In this document: positions 26,237 through 35,733 of the stretch, in pieces
How positions within the stretch are numbered: position 1 is the stretch's first letter
Layout of the letters: each line of letters starts with the position of its first letter
From: Belnapia rosea
Lineage (GTDB): Bacteria; Pseudomonadota; Alphaproteobacteria; Acetobacterales; Acetobacteraceae
Assembly: GCF_900101615.1 (NCBI RefSeq)
Contig: NZ_FMZX01000001.1
Span: forward strand, 620,001-684,000
Reading direction: 5' to 3'
Length of the DNA: 64,000 nucleotides
Translations under genes and position numbers: made by a program
The notes under the pieces: model-generated
Told to the model about the DNA's origin: nothing
The model's database searches: none
What the model saw: only the letters and a program-made list of their open reading frames with translations

Positions 26237-27934
26237 ATGACATGGATTGGCTGGGCGCAGATCGCGCTCGTCCTTGCCTGCGTGGTCGCGGCCGCGATCC
26301 CGCTCGGGCGCTATATTGCTGTCCTCGCCGCAGGACGCATCACCGTCCTCGCGCCGCTGGAACGGCTTTTCTATACCGCGGCCGGTATCGACCCGGCGAA
26401 AGGCCAGGGCTGGCGAGCCTATACCCTGGCGATGTTGGCGGCGAACGCGGCAGGCTTCGTGCTGCTCTATGCGTTGCTGCGGCTGCAGGGAGGGCTGCCG
26501 TTCAACCCTCAGGGCTTTGGTGACTTGTCACCCTGGCTCGCCTTCAATACCGCAGCTTCTTTCGTGACGAATACGAACTGGCAGGCTTATGGCGGCGAGG
26601 TGGCCATGAGCAACTTCAGCCAGATGGCCGGGCTGACGGTGCAGAATTTCCTCTCCGCTGCGTCCGGCATCGCGTTGGCACTGGCCGTGTCACGCGCCTT
26701 CGCCAAGGGCGGGGTGCAAGACCTCGGCAATTTCTGGGCCGATCTGGTGCGCGTCACGCTCTACCTGCTGGTGCCGCTCAGTATCCTGGTTGGCCTCGCT
26801 TTCGTTGCCATGGGGATGCCACAGACGCTTTCGGCCTTTGCGGAAGCGACGACGATCGAGGGCGCGACACAGATGCTCCCGCTCGGTCCTGCTGCTCTCC
26901 AGGTTGCGATCAAGCACCTGGGGACCAATGGTGGCGGCTTCTTCGGCGCCAACTCAGCGCACCCGTTCGAAGGGCCGACGGCGCTGGCGACAGGGCTGCA
27001 GATATGGGCACACCAGGTGATCCCCTTCGCCCTGGCACTGACCTTCGGCGCCATCATCGGCGATATCCGGCAGGGACGGGCGCTGCTGCTGGTCATGCTT
27101 GGCTATGTGCTGATGGCAACGCTGGCGATCTATGCGAGCGAGGCCGGCGGGAATCCACTGCATCTGGCGCTCGGCATCGATGCAGCGCAGGGGAATATGG
27201 AAGGGAAGGAGGTGCGGTTCGGCCAGGCGCTGGTCGCACTTTTCAGCGCTACGACCACTGGAGCTTCCTGCGGTGCGGTGAATGCGATGCTTGAGAGCTT
27301 CACGCCGCTTGGCGGGATGGTGCCGCTCTTCCTGATCCAGCTTGGCGAGGTACTGCCGGGTGGGGTGGGTTCAGGCCTCTATGGAATGCTGGTCTTCGTG
27401 CTGCTGACGGTGTTCATCGCTGGGCTGATGGTAGGCCGGACACCGGAATATCTCGGCAAGAAAGTGCAGGCGCGCGAGATCAAGCTGGCGATGCTCGCCG
27501 TGCTGGTGCTGCCCGTGGCGATTCTTGGCTTCACCGCCGTCGCGCTGGTGCTGCCCGCGGCTATCGCCTCCATCCAGGCAGCGGGACCGCATGGGCTGAG
27601 CGAGATGCTTTATGCCTTCAGTTCCGCAGCGGGTAATAACGGCTCGGCCTTCGGCGGACTGACGGCGGATACGCCCTGGCTCAATACAACGCTCGGCATC
27701 GCCATGATGCTTGGCCGCTTTGCCTATGTGGTGCCGGTGATGGCCATTGCCGGATCGCTCGCTGCCAAGCCACGGGCGCTGGCAAGCCCGGGCACTTTCC
27801 CGACTCATGGACTGCTCTTCGCCGGGCTGCTGGCCGGGGTGATCCTGATCCTCGGCGGGCTGCAATTCATGCCCGCACTCGCGCTCGGCCCGCTTGCCGA
27901 ACACTTCTCCCTGCTTGCTGGCAAGACCTTCTGA
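26237..27934 (+). CDS. kdpA: KdpA, potassium-binding channel subunit
   Basis: A 565-aa polytopic membrane protein that binds and selects K+ for the Kdp pump. It is the normal length for the family and shows the selectivity-filter loops of the Trk/Ktr/KdpA fold: [14 protein letters not shown] near residue 112, [19 protein letters not shown] near 232, and [13 protein letters not shown] near 342, with the fourth in [12 protein letters not shown] near 466. It starts four bases after kdpF. The pump works with nanomolar affinity when external potassium is low. Confidence 0.97.
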   Translation: MTWIGWAQIALVLACVVAAAIPLGRYIAVLAAGRITVLAPLERLFYTAAGIDPAKGQGWRAYTLAMLAANAAGFVLLYALLRLQGGLPFNPQGFGDLSPWLAFNTAASFVTNTNWQAYGGEVAMSNFSQMAGLTVQNFLSAASGIALALAVSRAFAKGGVQDLGNFWADLVRVTLYLLVPLSILVGLAFVAMGMPQTLSAFAEATTIEGATQMLPLGPAALQVAIKHLGTNGGGFFGANSAHPFEGPTALATGLQIWAHQVIPFALALTFGAIIGDIRQGRALLLVMLGYVLMATLAIYASEAGGNPLHLALGIDAAQGNMEGKEVRFGQALVALFSATTTGASCGAVNAMLESFTPLGGMVPLFLIQLGEVLPGGVGSGLYGMLVFVLLTVFIAGLMVGRTPEYLGKKVQAREIKLAMLAVLVLPVAILGFTAVALVLPAAIASIQAAGPHGLSEMLYAFSSAAGNNGSAFGGLTADTPWLNTTLGIAMMLGRFAYVVPVMAIAGSLAAKPRALASPGTFPTHGLLFAGLLAGVILILGGLQFMPALALGPLAEHFSLLAGKTF

Positions 27935-27947
27935 AGGCGCGGATTCC

Positions 27948-30011
27948 ATGGACATCATGATGCCTCCGGGCGCCGCCACGCGCCGACTGCGCGCTGCCGC
28001 CTTCACCGACCGGACCCTGCTCGCCCGTGCGAGCCTCGACGCGGTGCGCAAGCTCAACCCCGCTCGATTGGTGCGCAACCCGGTCATCTTCGTCACCGAG
28101 GTGGTTGCCATCCTCGCCACGCTGCTGGCGGCCCTGGCGGCTGGGCGTGGTGAGGCTTGGTCTTTCCAGGCGGGGATCGCTGCCTGGCTTTGGCTGACCG
28201 TCCTTTTCGCTACCTTCGCCGAGGCCCTTGCCGAAGGGCGTGGACGGGCACAGGCGGAGAGCCTTCGCCAAGCTCGTGGCGACGCGCGGGCCAAGCTGTT
28301 GGCGCGCCCGGATGACCGAGCGCTCTGGCAGCCGCGCGGGGCGACCGAGCTCAAGCCCGGCGACCTCGTGCTGGTGGAGGCGGGCGACATCATCCCGTCC
28401 GATGGCGAGATCGTCGAGGGTATCGCCTCGGTGAACGAGGCGGCCGTGACGGGGGAGAGCGCCCCGGTCATCCGCGAGGCGGGGGGCGACCGCAGTGCCG
28501 TCACGGGCGGAACGCTCGTCGTCTCCGACTGGCTGGTTGTACGCATCACGGCGGCGCCGGGCAGCACCTTCCTCGACCGGATGATCACGCTGGTCGAAGG
28601 CGCCGCGCGGCAGAAGACGCCGAATGAGATCGCGCTCGACATCCTGCTGGCAGGGATGACGATCATCTTCCTGATCACCGTGGCTTCACTGGTCGGGTTG
28701 GCGAGTTGGAACGGGACGCCGCCCTCTGTGCCGGTGCTGGCTGCGCTGCTCGTGACGCTCATTCCAACAACGATCGGCGGGTTGCTGTCGGCCATCGGCA
28801 TCGCCGGCATGGACCGGCTGGTGCGCTTCAACGTGCTGGCGACCAGCGGGCGCGCCGTCGAAGCCGCCGGCGATGTCGATGTACTGCTGCTCGACAAGAC
28901 GGGCACAATCACCTTCGGCAACCGCCAGGCTGCGGCCTTTGTGCCGGCGCCCGGTGTCACCGAGCGGGAGCTTGTGGAGGCGGCCGTCCTAGCAAGCCTT
29001 GGCGACGAGACTCCGGAAGGCCGGTCGGTCCTCGTCCTCGCGCGGGAGCGCTACCGCATGGCAGCACCTGCCGTGCCGGCGGGCGCAAGGGTGGTCCCAT
29101 TCACAGCGCAGACGCGCCTTTCGGGGCTTGATTTGCCGGGTGGCCAGTACCGCAAGGGAGCGGTCGACAGCCTGGCGCGGAGCCTGGATGCGACTGTGCC
29201 GCCTGCCCTGGCGGAAGCAGTGGACCGGATCGCGCGGCAGGGGGCGACGCCGCTTGCCGTCAGCAAGGATGGCCGAGTGTTGGGGGCGATCGAGCTGAAG
29301 GACATCGTCAAGCCTGGTATTCGCGATCGCTTCGCCGAGTTGCGGAGGATGGGCATCCGCAGCGTGATGGTGACGGGAGACAACCGGCTGACGGCGGCGG
29401 CAATCGCGGCCGAGGCGGGGGTGGACGACTTCCTCGTGGAAGCCACACCGGAGCAGAAGCTCGGCTATATCCGCACGGCTCAAACCGAGGGGCGGTTGGT
29501 GGCCATGGCAGGCGACGGCACCAATGACGCCCCGGCCCTGGCCCAGGCCGATGTTGGACTCGCCATGCAGACTGGGACTCAGGCCGCTCGCGAGGCGGGC
29601 AACATGGTCGACCTGGACAGCGACCCTACGAAGCTGATCGAGGTCGTGGAGATCGGCAAACAACTGCTGATCACCCGAGGAGCGTTGACGACTTTCTCCG
29701 TAGCCAACGACGTGGCGAAGTATTTTGCGATCCTCCCGGCGATCTTCGTAGCGAGCTACCCGGAGCTTGGCACGCTGAATGTGATGCGCCTCACCTCGCC
29801 GGAGAGCGCGATCCTGTCCGCAGTGATCTTCAACGCGCTGATCATCGTGGCGCTCGTGCCGCTGGCGCTCCGCGGTGTGCGCTATGCACCGGCCGGTGCG
29901 GCGGCGCTGCTGCGGCGTAACCTGCTGATCTACGGTCTGGGCGGAGTCGTAGCACCCTTCATTGGCATCAAGTTCATCGATCTGCTCCTTAACCTGTTCG
30001 GGATGGCCTGA
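27948..30011 (+). CDS. kdpB: KdpB, P-type ATPase subunit
   Basis: The catalytic ATPase, 687 aa. The phosphorylation motif [10 protein letters not shown] has its Asp at about residue 316. The actuator-domain TGE is in [11 protein letters not shown]. The hinge motif [18 protein letters not shown] is present, as are the KGA segment of the nucleotide domain and the membrane helices expected of a type IA P-ATPase. The start at 27948 (MDIMMPPG) is 13 bases after the kdpA stop; the upstream extension only overlaps kdpA. ATP hydrolysis here drives K+ moved through KdpA. Confidence 0.97.
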   Translation: MDIMMPPGAATRRLRAAAFTDRTLLARASLDAVRKLNPARLVRNPVIFVTEVVAILATLLAALAAGRGEAWSFQAGIAAWLWLTVLFATFAEALAEGRGRAQAESLRQARGDARAKLLARPDDRALWQPRGATELKPGDLVLVEAGDIIPSDGEIVEGIASVNEAAVTGESAPVIREAGGDRSAVTGGTLVVSDWLVVRITAAPGSTFLDRMITLVEGAARQKTPNEIALDILLAGMTIIFLITVASLVGLASWNGTPPSVPVLAALLVTLIPTTIGGLLSAIGIAGMDRLVRFNVLATSGRAVEAAGDVDVLLLDKTGTITFGNRQAAAFVPAPGVTERELVEAAVLASLGDETPEGRSVLVLARERYRMAAPAVPAGARVVPFTAQTRLSGLDLPGGQYRKGAVDSLARSLDATVPPALAEAVDRIARQGATPLAVSKDGRVLGAIELKDIVKPGIRDRFAELRRMGIRSVMVTGDNRLTAAAIAAEAGVDDFLVEATPEQKLGYIRTAQTEGRLVAMAGDGTNDAPALAQADVGLAMQTGTQAAREAGNMVDLDSDPTKLIEVVEIGKQLLITRGALTTFSVANDVAKYFAILPAIFVASYPELGTLNVMRLTSPESAILSAVIFNALIIVALVPLALRGVRYAPAGAAALLRRNLLIYGLGGVVAPFIGIKFIDLLLNLFGMA

Positions 30012-30012
30012 G

Positions 30013-30600
30013 ATGAATGCATATCTGCGTCCAGCTTTCGCGGTGGTGGGGATGGCGACCCTGCTCTGTGGCTTGGCCCTGCCGCTGGGCTTCACCGGGG
30101 TGGCTCAGCTGGCCTTCCCTGTACAGGCACATGGCAGCCTGCTGGAGCGGGACGGAAAGCTGATCGGCTCGATGCTGCTCGGTCAGCAGTTCACCGGAGA
30201 TCGGTATTTCCACCCGCGCCCTTCAGCCACGACGGAAGCGGATCCGGCAAAGCCGGGCAGTACTCGGCCAGCGCCCTATAATGCCGCAGCCTCGGCAGCC
30301 TCCCAGATGGCGCCGACAAGTGCGACCTTGGCGAAGGTACTGAAGGAGCGGGTGGCCGCGGAGGGGGCAGCGCCGGTGCCAGCGGATGCAGTGACGGCTT
30401 CTGGCTCCGGCCTGGACCCGCATATCAGCCTGGAGAACGCTGCCCGCCAGGTAGCGCGCATCGCGGCTGCGCGAGGGCTTCCCGAGGTGCGGGTGCGGTC
30501 CTTGCTGGCACAACATGCCGAAGGGCGGGAACTTGGGCTCTTCGGTGAGTCGCGGGCCAATGTACTGGTGTTGAACCTGGCACTCGACGATCTGCGCTGA
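30013..30600 (+). CDS. kdpC: KdpC, potassium ATPase assembly subunit
   Basis: A 195-aa protein with one N-terminal membrane helix (about residues 7-30) and a periplasmic domain. Family marks are GSLLERDGKLIGSMLLGQQF, the RPSAT segment, SGLDPHISLENAARQVARIA and the C-terminal VLVLNLALDDL. The start at 30013 follows the kdpB stop by one base. kdpD and kdpE, which usually follow, are absent: the next gene is on the other strand. Regulation must come from a distant locus or differ. Confidence 0.95.
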   Translation: MNAYLRPAFAVVGMATLLCGLALPLGFTGVAQLAFPVQAHGSLLERDGKLIGSMLLGQQFTGDRYFHPRPSATTEADPAKPGSTRPAPYNAAASAASQMAPTSATLAKVLKERVAAEGAAPVPADAVTASGSGLDPHISLENAARQVARIAAARGLPEVRVRSLLAQHAEGRELGLFGESRANVLVLNLALDDLR

Positions 30601-30601
30601 G

Positions 30602-30632
30602 TGGATGGCGCGGCCCTGGACCGCGCCATCCA
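30602..30632. terminator. Bidirectional terminator hairpin after kdpC
   Basis: A perfect 12-bp stem (TGGATGGCGCGG with CCGCGCCATCCA) around a 7-base loop starts one base after the kdpC stop and lies ten bases from the end of the converging phytase-like gene. Confidence 0.6.
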
Positions 30633-30641
30633 AACGCACTG

Positions 30642-31991
30642 CTAGCGTGCCCGGAGCAGTTCCGGGACGCGGAGCAGGATGAGCTCGTTATCATCGGCGC
30701 GAGTCAGGTGACGGCCGGCGCTGAAGGGCAGATTGTTGTCATTGCCGACCACGATATGCTCGTCATCCACCACCGCAACATTCTCGATGGTGAAGAAGGG
30801 GAAGGTGAAGCGGTCACGTGCCTCGTTGGCACCGCGGTCGCCCTGGGTGCGGGCCAGGCCTTCCGGATCGCGGATAGCCATCAGATCGATATGGCCGATC
30901 TTCCGCACGAAGCCATCGCCATCGGTGGCACCGAGATCGAGCAGATAGATTCGCTTGAGCCGCGCCGGGGCGGCGAAGCAGCCGGGCGGGCTGGCGCCGG
31001 CGGCGCAAGCGAGGGAGGGATCTCCCTCGCCATCGTCGCGCTCGATGATGAGGGCACGGCGGTCGTCGATCATGTTGAAGTCGCCGATCGAGGTGGTGCC
31101 GGGCTCGATGCCGTAGCGCAGTTGCCGACCGGTCCAGGCGCCACGGACAGTGTCGAATTCAGCGATGCGGAGGAAGCGGCCTTCAGGCTGGCCATTCGTC
31201 AGCAGCGGCTTTTCCAGCAAGGCGTAAAGGCGGCTGCCGTCGGGGCTTTGGGCGAGGCCCTCGTACCCGCCGCTGCGCTGGGATTCAAAGGTCGTGGCGG
31301 GCACTTGCAGCGATGGGTGGTCCGGGCTGCGGATGGGGCGGCCATCGATTACCGTCTCGACCACCTGGCGCACCCGCCCTTCGAAATCGACCTTGATCAG
31401 GAAGGGGCCGAATTCATCGCCGAGCCAGAAGCCGTCGGCAACCGGCTGAATGCTCTCGATATCGAAATCCCCGCCGGTGAGGTAGCGACGCTCAGTGCCC
31501 TCATAGGCGATGCGAAAGGGGACGCGGCGTTCCGGATCGGAGAGGAAAATGGTTTGCTCGACCGCGACCTGGCCGCCCCGCCAGTCCGGGCGAATGCGGT
31601 GCAGCATCAGCATCGCATCCGGGCTGTTCCGCTTGTTGCCGAAGCCGTTGTCGCTCAGCACCCAGAAGGCGCCTGGTTGGCCCGCCACTGGCTTGATACC
31701 TGAGAAGCCCTGGATAGGCTGGCCGATAAAGGGGAGGGCCGTACCGGTCGGGCGTCCAGCGGGCGCCGGACCGGTGGTACCGGGGATGGCGCCCGGGCGG
31801 TCGGTACGGAGATTGCCCGGGCCGGTGAACTTACCCGAGACCATGGCATCGCGTGGCGCATCGGCAGGCGGTACGGCCATGGTGAAGGCGGGAAGCACGG
31901 CGTGCCCTGCGAGGCTCGCCTCGAAGCGAGTATCCGCCAAGGCCTGGCTGCCCAGCAGCAAGGCCGTGGTAACGAGAAGCAACTGGCGCAT
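30642..31991 (-). CDS. Secreted phytase-like esterase
   Basis: A 449-aa exported protein of the esterase-like phytase group (Phytase-like, PF13449 type). It has a clear signal peptide (RQLLLVTTALLLGSQALA). Characteristic stretches are GFSGIKPVAGQPGAFWVLSD near residue 95, FDIESIQPVADGFWLGDEFG near 175, GGYEGLAQSPDGSRLYALLE near 240 and NVAVVDDEHIVVGNDNNLPF near 410, a six-bladed propeller plan. Members may release phosphate from organic phosphates, but biochemical support is thin. It lies 72 bases downstream of the methyltransferase gene on the same strand, at the end of the probable lipid-remodelling module. Confidence 0.82.
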   Translation of the reverse strand: MRQLLLVTTALLLGSQALADTRFEASLAGHAVLPAFTMAVPPADAPRDAMVSGKFTGPGNLRTDRPGAIPGTTGPAPAGRPTGTALPFIGQPIQGFSGIKPVAGQPGAFWVLSDNGFGNKRNSPDAMLMLHRIRPDWRGGQVAVEQTIFLSDPERRVPFRIAYEGTERRYLTGGDFDIESIQPVADGFWLGDEFGPFLIKVDFEGRVRQVVETVIDGRPIRSPDHPSLQVPATTFESQRSGGYEGLAQSPDGSRLYALLEKPLLTNGQPEGRFLRIAEFDTVRGAWTGRQLRYGIEPGTTSIGDFNMIDDRRALIIERDDGEGDPSLACAAGASPPGCFAAPARLKRIYLLDLGATDGDGFVRKIGHIDLMAIRDPEGLARTQGDRGANEARDRFTFPFFTIENVAVVDDEHIVVGNDNNLPFSAGRHLTRADDNELILLRVPELLRAR

Positions 31992-32063
31992 GGAGCCTGT
32001 CTCCTGATCGGTTCAGGGAGGGCTCCTAGCCGTTGCATATTGCACCGGCTTGGCAGTTGCATG

Positions 32064-32669
32064 TCAGCCGCGTGGCAGAGGGCGGTAGCGCCACACGCTG
32101 GCGGGGGGGAAGTTCTTCGGGGTCCAAGTCTCGCGCTTCGCGCTCAGGCCGAGCTTCCTGTAGGGGAGAGGCGAGGTGATGCAGTAGGTGTAAAGTAGGA
32201 AGCCGAGGCCAGGAGCGATGCACTCCACGCCCTCGATAAAAAGGCGCTGACGCTCGATCGGCAGCAGCACCAGCGGGATGCCGCAGATCACGCTGCTGAC
32301 GCGGCCGGCGAAGCGCTCCGGCAGGTGCTGTGGCAGGGCAAAGGCATCGGCACAGAGCACCGTGGTGCCGGGCAGGCTCTGACGCAGGTGCTCCGCCATG
32401 TCGGGGACGATTTCCACCAGGGCAAGGCGCTCGGGGGCGACGCCGGCATCGAGCAGCGCGCGCGAGATGACGCCGGTACCGGCGCCGATCTCAAGCACCA
32501 TGCCGTCACCATCGGCCGCGGCGAGGCTGGCGATGCGGCTCGAGAGTGTGCGGGAGGACGGTACGATGGAGCCCATCTGCAATGGGTCGGCCAGCCAGCG
32601 ACGGAAGAACAACGGCAAGTTGGAAATGGCATGTGCGGTTTCGTGGCGTTGAAGGCTGCTGCTGGACAT
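32064..32669 (-). CDS. PmtA-like phospholipid N-methyltransferase
   Basis: A 201-aa SAM-dependent methyltransferase. The SAM-binding motif LEIGAGTGVISRALLDAG is near residues 59-76, preceded by the MGSIVPSSRTLSSRIA stretch typical of the Sinorhizobium-type phosphatidylethanolamine methyltransferase and rRNA dimethylase-related group. LALVEIVPDMAEHL supplies the acidic ribose-binding residue. It is co-directional with the glycosyltransferase and PlcP-like genes, 32 bases downstream of the former. That context favours membrane-lipid headgroup methylation over rRNA modification. Exact substrate and product are inferred. Confidence 0.75.
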   Translation of the reverse strand: MSSSSLQRHETAHAISNLPLFFRRWLADPLQMGSIVPSSRTLSSRIASLAAADGDGMVLEIGAGTGVISRALLDAGVAPERLALVEIVPDMAEHLRQSLPGTTVLCADAFALPQHLPERFAGRVSSVICGIPLVLLPIERQRLFIEGVECIAPGLGFLLYTYCITSPLPYRKLGLSAKRETWTPKNFPPASVWRYRPLPRG

Positions 32670-32701
32670 TCTCGTTCCTCTTTGTCCGACGGAGCGGTGA
32701 C

Positions 32702-33718
32702 CTAGCCACCGAACCGGACCAGGGTTTCACGGAATTGCGCCATCGAAGCCTTCCAGGAAAAGGCTTCGGCATGGCTGCGGGCCGCATCGCGGCTGCACGA
32801 CAGCGCGCGCAGGCAGGCGGCACGGAGATCCTCGTCCAGCACCCCGATGCGGGGATCAGTGACGACATCGAGCGGGCCGGTGACGGGGAAGGCCGCAACC
32901 GGCGTGCCGCTTGCCAGCGCCTCCAGCAGCACGAGGCCGAACGTATCGGTGCGGGAGGGGAATACGAAGACATCCGCGCCGGCATAGGAGCGGGCTAGCT
33001 GGCCGTTCTCGCGGTAGCCGAGGAATTGTGCAGCCGGGTAGCGCCTCTGCAGCTCGGCGCGTTGCGGGCCGTCGCCGATCACCACCTTGGTGCCGGGGAG
33101 GTCGAGGGCGAGGAAGGCGGCAAGGTTCTTCTCGACGGCAACCCTGCCGGCATAGAGAAAGATCGGGCGTGGCAAGCCGTCGAAAGGCTCGCGCGGCTCC
33201 GGCCGGAAGCGGGAGAGATCCACGCCACGGGTCCAGGGGCGGACCCGGGTGAAGCCCCGCATGGCGAGGTCGCGGCGGAGGCTGGGGGTGGCCGCCATGA
33301 CCGCCTGTGCAGGGGCATGGAAATGGCGCAGCACCCGCCAGGACCAAGCGGCCGGCACGCCGGCCCGCGCCTTCAGGTACTCAGCGAATTTGGTGTGGAA
33401 GGCGGTCGTAAAGGGCCAGTTTCGGCGCAGGCAGATGCCACGCATCGCCCAGCCCAGCGGCCCTTCCGTGGCGATATGTACGGCGCAGGGCATATAGGCA
33501 TCGACCAGCCGCGCCAGCTTGCGGCGCGGTGCCACTGCCAGGCGGATCTCCTTGTAGCCGGGCATGGGCAGGCTGTTGAAGCGGTCGGGCCCAATCACCT
33601 CGACCGTGTCACCATGGGCGCGCAGCATCTCGGTCATGGTGCTGAGGGTGCGGACGACGCCATTCACCTGCGGTGCCCAGGCGTCGGTGACGATCAGCAG
33701 GCGGAGCGGGGCGCTCAT
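32702..33718 (-). CDS. Glycosyltransferase, Agt-like (glycolipid synthesis)
   Basis: A 338-aa GT4-type glycosyltransferase. The N-terminus RLLIVTDAWAPQVNGVVRTL, the VHIATEGPLGWAMRG segment and TRGVDLSRFRPEP are those of the alphaproteobacterial glycosyltransferases that put glucose or glucuronate onto diacylglycerol (Agt). The C-terminal nucleotide-sugar site FPSRTDTFGLVLLEALASG is intact. The start at 33718 is taken because MSAPLRLLIVTD is the family start; a 27-codon upstream extension is unlikely. It lies 31 bases after the PlcP-like gene, the order in which these two act: DAG release, then DAG glycosylation. Confidence 0.82.
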   Translation of the reverse strand: MSAPLRLLIVTDAWAPQVNGVVRTLSTMTEMLRAHGDTVEVIGPDRFNSLPMPGYKEIRLAVAPRRKLARLVDAYMPCAVHIATEGPLGWAMRGICLRRNWPFTTAFHTKFAEYLKARAGVPAAWSWRVLRHFHAPAQAVMAATPSLRRDLAMRGFTRVRPWTRGVDLSRFRPEPREPFDGLPRPIFLYAGRVAVEKNLAAFLALDLPGTKVVIGDGPQRAELQRRYPAAQFLGYRENGQLARSYAGADVFVFPSRTDTFGLVLLEALASGTPVAAFPVTGPLDVVTDPRIGVLDEDLRAACLRALSCSRDAARSHAEAFSWKASMAQFRETLVRFGG

Positions 33719-33749
33719 GGCTGCCGCCTCCGGCAGGGCGACGGGCTGA

Positions 33750-34565
33750 TCAAGCACGGGCGATGGCCAGGCGCTCGCCGCCAGCCTGCCGCTCGGCACG
33801 GAGGCGCATCTCGCGCACCCAGTCGATCAGCTCGAAGCGGCCATCGGCATGCTCGACAAGGGCGGTACAACTCTCCACCCAGTCGCCGTCATTCATATAG
33901 GTGATGCCGTGGACTTCTCGCATCTCGGCATGATGGATATGGCCGCAGATGACGCCATCGAGGCCGCGCCGGCCGGCCTCATTGGCCAGTGCCAATTCGA
34001 ATCGGTCGATCGCCTTCACGGCCTCCTTCACCTGACGCTTCAGCCATTGGGAGAGCGACCAGTAGGGGTAGCCAAGCTTGCGCCGTGCGGCATTGAACCA
34101 GCGGTTCAGCGTCAGGGCCATATCGTAGGCCCAGTCGCCCAGATGGGCGATGAGCTTGGCGTAGCGGATCACGCCGTCGAACTCGTCGCCATGGATCACG
34201 AGGAAGCGTCGGCCATCCGCGGCTTCATGGACGGCTTCGCGCAGCAGCCGCACGCCGGCGACCTCAAGGCCCTGGCCAAGCCAATTGCGGAACATCTCAT
34301 CGTGGTTGCCTGGAATGTAGAGCACCTCGGTGCCCGAACGCGCGAGCTTCAGGAGGATCCGCAGAACCTCGTCATGGTCACTGTCCCAGTACCAAGACTT
34401 GCGGAGCCGCCATCCATCGACGATGTCGCCAACGAGGTAGAGCCGGTTGCAGTCCGTATGGCGGAGGAAGTCCGCCAGGTAGTCGGCGCGACAGCCGCGC
34501 ATGCCGAGATGCGTATCGGAGAGGAAGACACTGCGGTAACGGGTCCTGGCCTCAGCGGCTTGCAT
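33750..34565 (-). CDS. plcP: Metallophosphoesterase, PlcP-like phospholipase C
   Basis: A 271-aa calcineurin-type phosphoesterase. All five metal motifs are visible: SDTHLG, GDIVDG, GNHDE, IHGDEFD and GHIHHAE. Sequence features such as GDIVDGWRLRKSWYW and YPYWSLSQWLKRQVK are those of the alphaproteobacterial PlcP group, often mis-named UDP-2,3-diacylglucosamine diphosphatase (LpxH). PlcP cleaves phospholipid headgroups under phosphate limitation, giving diacylglycerol. The start at 34565 (MQAAEARTRYR) is preferred to one 18 codons upstream. Support for PlcP over LpxH is the agt neighbour, the DAG kinase across the promoter, and a Pho-box-like repeat about 100 bases upstream. Confidence 0.75.
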   Translation of the reverse strand: MQAAEARTRYRSVFLSDTHLGMRGCRADYLADFLRHTDCNRLYLVGDIVDGWRLRKSWYWDSDHDEVLRILLKLARSGTEVLYIPGNHDEMFRNWLGQGLEVAGVRLLREAVHEAADGRRFLVIHGDEFDGVIRYAKLIAHLGDWAYDMALTLNRWFNAARRKLGYPYWSLSQWLKRQVKEAVKAIDRFELALANEAGRRGLDGVICGHIHHAEMREVHGITYMNDGDWVESCTALVEHADGRFELIDWVREMRLRAERQAGGERLAIARA

Positions 34566-34653
34566 GGCTATGCCCTCGCTCTGGCCGGGGTGCGATGGCT
34601 GACGAGTCCCCGGACACAATCACGAACACGCCCGTAACGCGCCATTGCCAATC

Positions 34654-34686
34654 CTGTCGTGAACCCTTCATGAAACCATTCAGTAA
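34654..34686. promoter_or_regulatory. Pho-box-like triple direct repeat
   Basis: Three 7-mers at an exact 11-base step, each followed by a four-base A-rich spacer: CTGTCGT (34654) GAAC, CCTTCAT (34665) GAAA, CCATTCA (34676) GTAA. The PhoB consensus is CTGTCAT repeated at 11 bases with an A/T-rich spacer. The site lies in the 244-base divergent region between the PlcP-like gene (start 34565) and the DAG kinase (34810). Two CGTCAT half-sites at 34766 and 34782 lie nearby. Confidence 0.5.
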
Positions 34687-34809
34687 CGGCGGGCACGAAG
34701 CCGCGATATGGCACGGCCATGACATGTCGCATCTGGAAAGGGCGCTGTTGTCAGACCGATGACCGCGTCATGACACCGGATCGTCATCCCTGGCTGCGAT
34801 AAGCCGGGC

Positions 34810-35706
34810 ATGATCATCATCTTCAACCCCACAGCCGGGCAGCGGCGCCGGCAGCGGCTGGAGCGTGCGCTGGCGGTCCTGCGGCATGTGGGTCAGGAAT
34901 TCGTCGTGATGGAAACCACCCATACCGGCCATGCCAAGGCCCTGGCCCGTGCCGGGGCGGCGGAGGGCTGCGGACTGGTGGTGGCTGCTGGCGGCGATGG
35001 TACTATCGCCGAGGTGGCTGCCGGCCTGGCAGGGCATGGCGCCGTGCTTGGCGTGCTCCCGCTTGGGACGGCGAATGTCTTTGCCTGGGAACTCGGCATC
35101 CCTGTGCGGCCCGACGCCGCGGCACGGCTGCTCACCGAAGGCGAGCCCCGTCTGGTGCATCCTGGCGAGGCACTCTTCACCGACAGGACCACGCGGCTTT
35201 TCGTGCAGATGCTGGGCGCAGGCTTCGATGCGGCGGTGGTCGCCAATCTCGACCTTGGTCTCAAGCACCGGATCGGGCGCGGTGCCTATGTCTGGCAGGC
35301 GATGCGGGAACTCGGCCGATACCAATTCCCTCCGCTCCGCGTGGTGTTCGAGGATGGCGAGGCACGTGCGAGTTCCGTCATTGTCAGCAAAGGGCGGCTA
35401 TATGCCGGGCGGCATCTGCTGGCGCCGGCCGCGGAGATCGCGCGGCCCGGCTTCCAGGTGGCGCTGTTCCACGGATCGGGTCCGATGGCGGCGGCGGCTT
35501 ATGGGGCGGCCTTGCCGCTCAATCTGCTGCCACGGATGCCGGGGTTGACCCTGCGGCACGCGACCCGGCTGCGGATCGAGGGCGAAGCTGTGGCGGTCCA
35601 GGCGGATGGGGACCCTGCCGGCCGCCTACCAGTCGAGGTGCGGGTAGCCGAGGCGCCGCTCCGCGTGATGTTGCCGCGGTTGGCGGGGATGGCCCAGGCG
35701 GCTTAG
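34810..35706 (+). CDS. Diacylglycerol/lipid kinase family protein
   Basis: A 298-aa soluble lipid kinase of the DagK/YegS/sphingosine-kinase fold. It starts with IIIFNPTAGQRRRQRLERAL, has the catalytic glycine-rich AAGGDGTIAEVAAGL near residues 58-72 and LPLGTANVFAWELGIP near 84-99. Such enzymes phosphorylate diacylglycerol to phosphatidate. It stands divergent from the PlcP-like gene and shares its regulatory region, which suggests recycling of the diacylglycerol that PlcP makes. The pairing to the module is by position and chemistry. 27 bases separate it from the downstream dehydrogenase. Confidence 0.85.
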   Translation: MIIIFNPTAGQRRRQRLERALAVLRHVGQEFVVMETTHTGHAKALARAGAAEGCGLVVAAGGDGTIAEVAAGLAGHGAVLGVLPLGTANVFAWELGIPVRPDAAARLLTEGEPRLVHPGEALFTDRTTRLFVQMLGAGFDAAVVANLDLGLKHRIGRGAYVWQAMRELGRYQFPPLRVVFEDGEARASSVIVSKGRLYAGRHLLAPAAEIARPGFQVALFHGSGPMAAAAYGAALPLNLLPRMPGLTLRHATRLRIEGEAVAVQADGDPAGRLPVEVRVAEAPLRVMLPRLAGMAQAA

Positions 35707-35733
35707 CCTCCCAGGAACAGGGGAGGACAAACC

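Noticed and set aside
33750-34565. Naming the phosphoesterase lpxH
   Set aside because: Neighbours, the Pho-like repeat and the GDIVDGWRL / YWSLSQWLK stretches favour the PlcP group. LpxH remains the main alternative.
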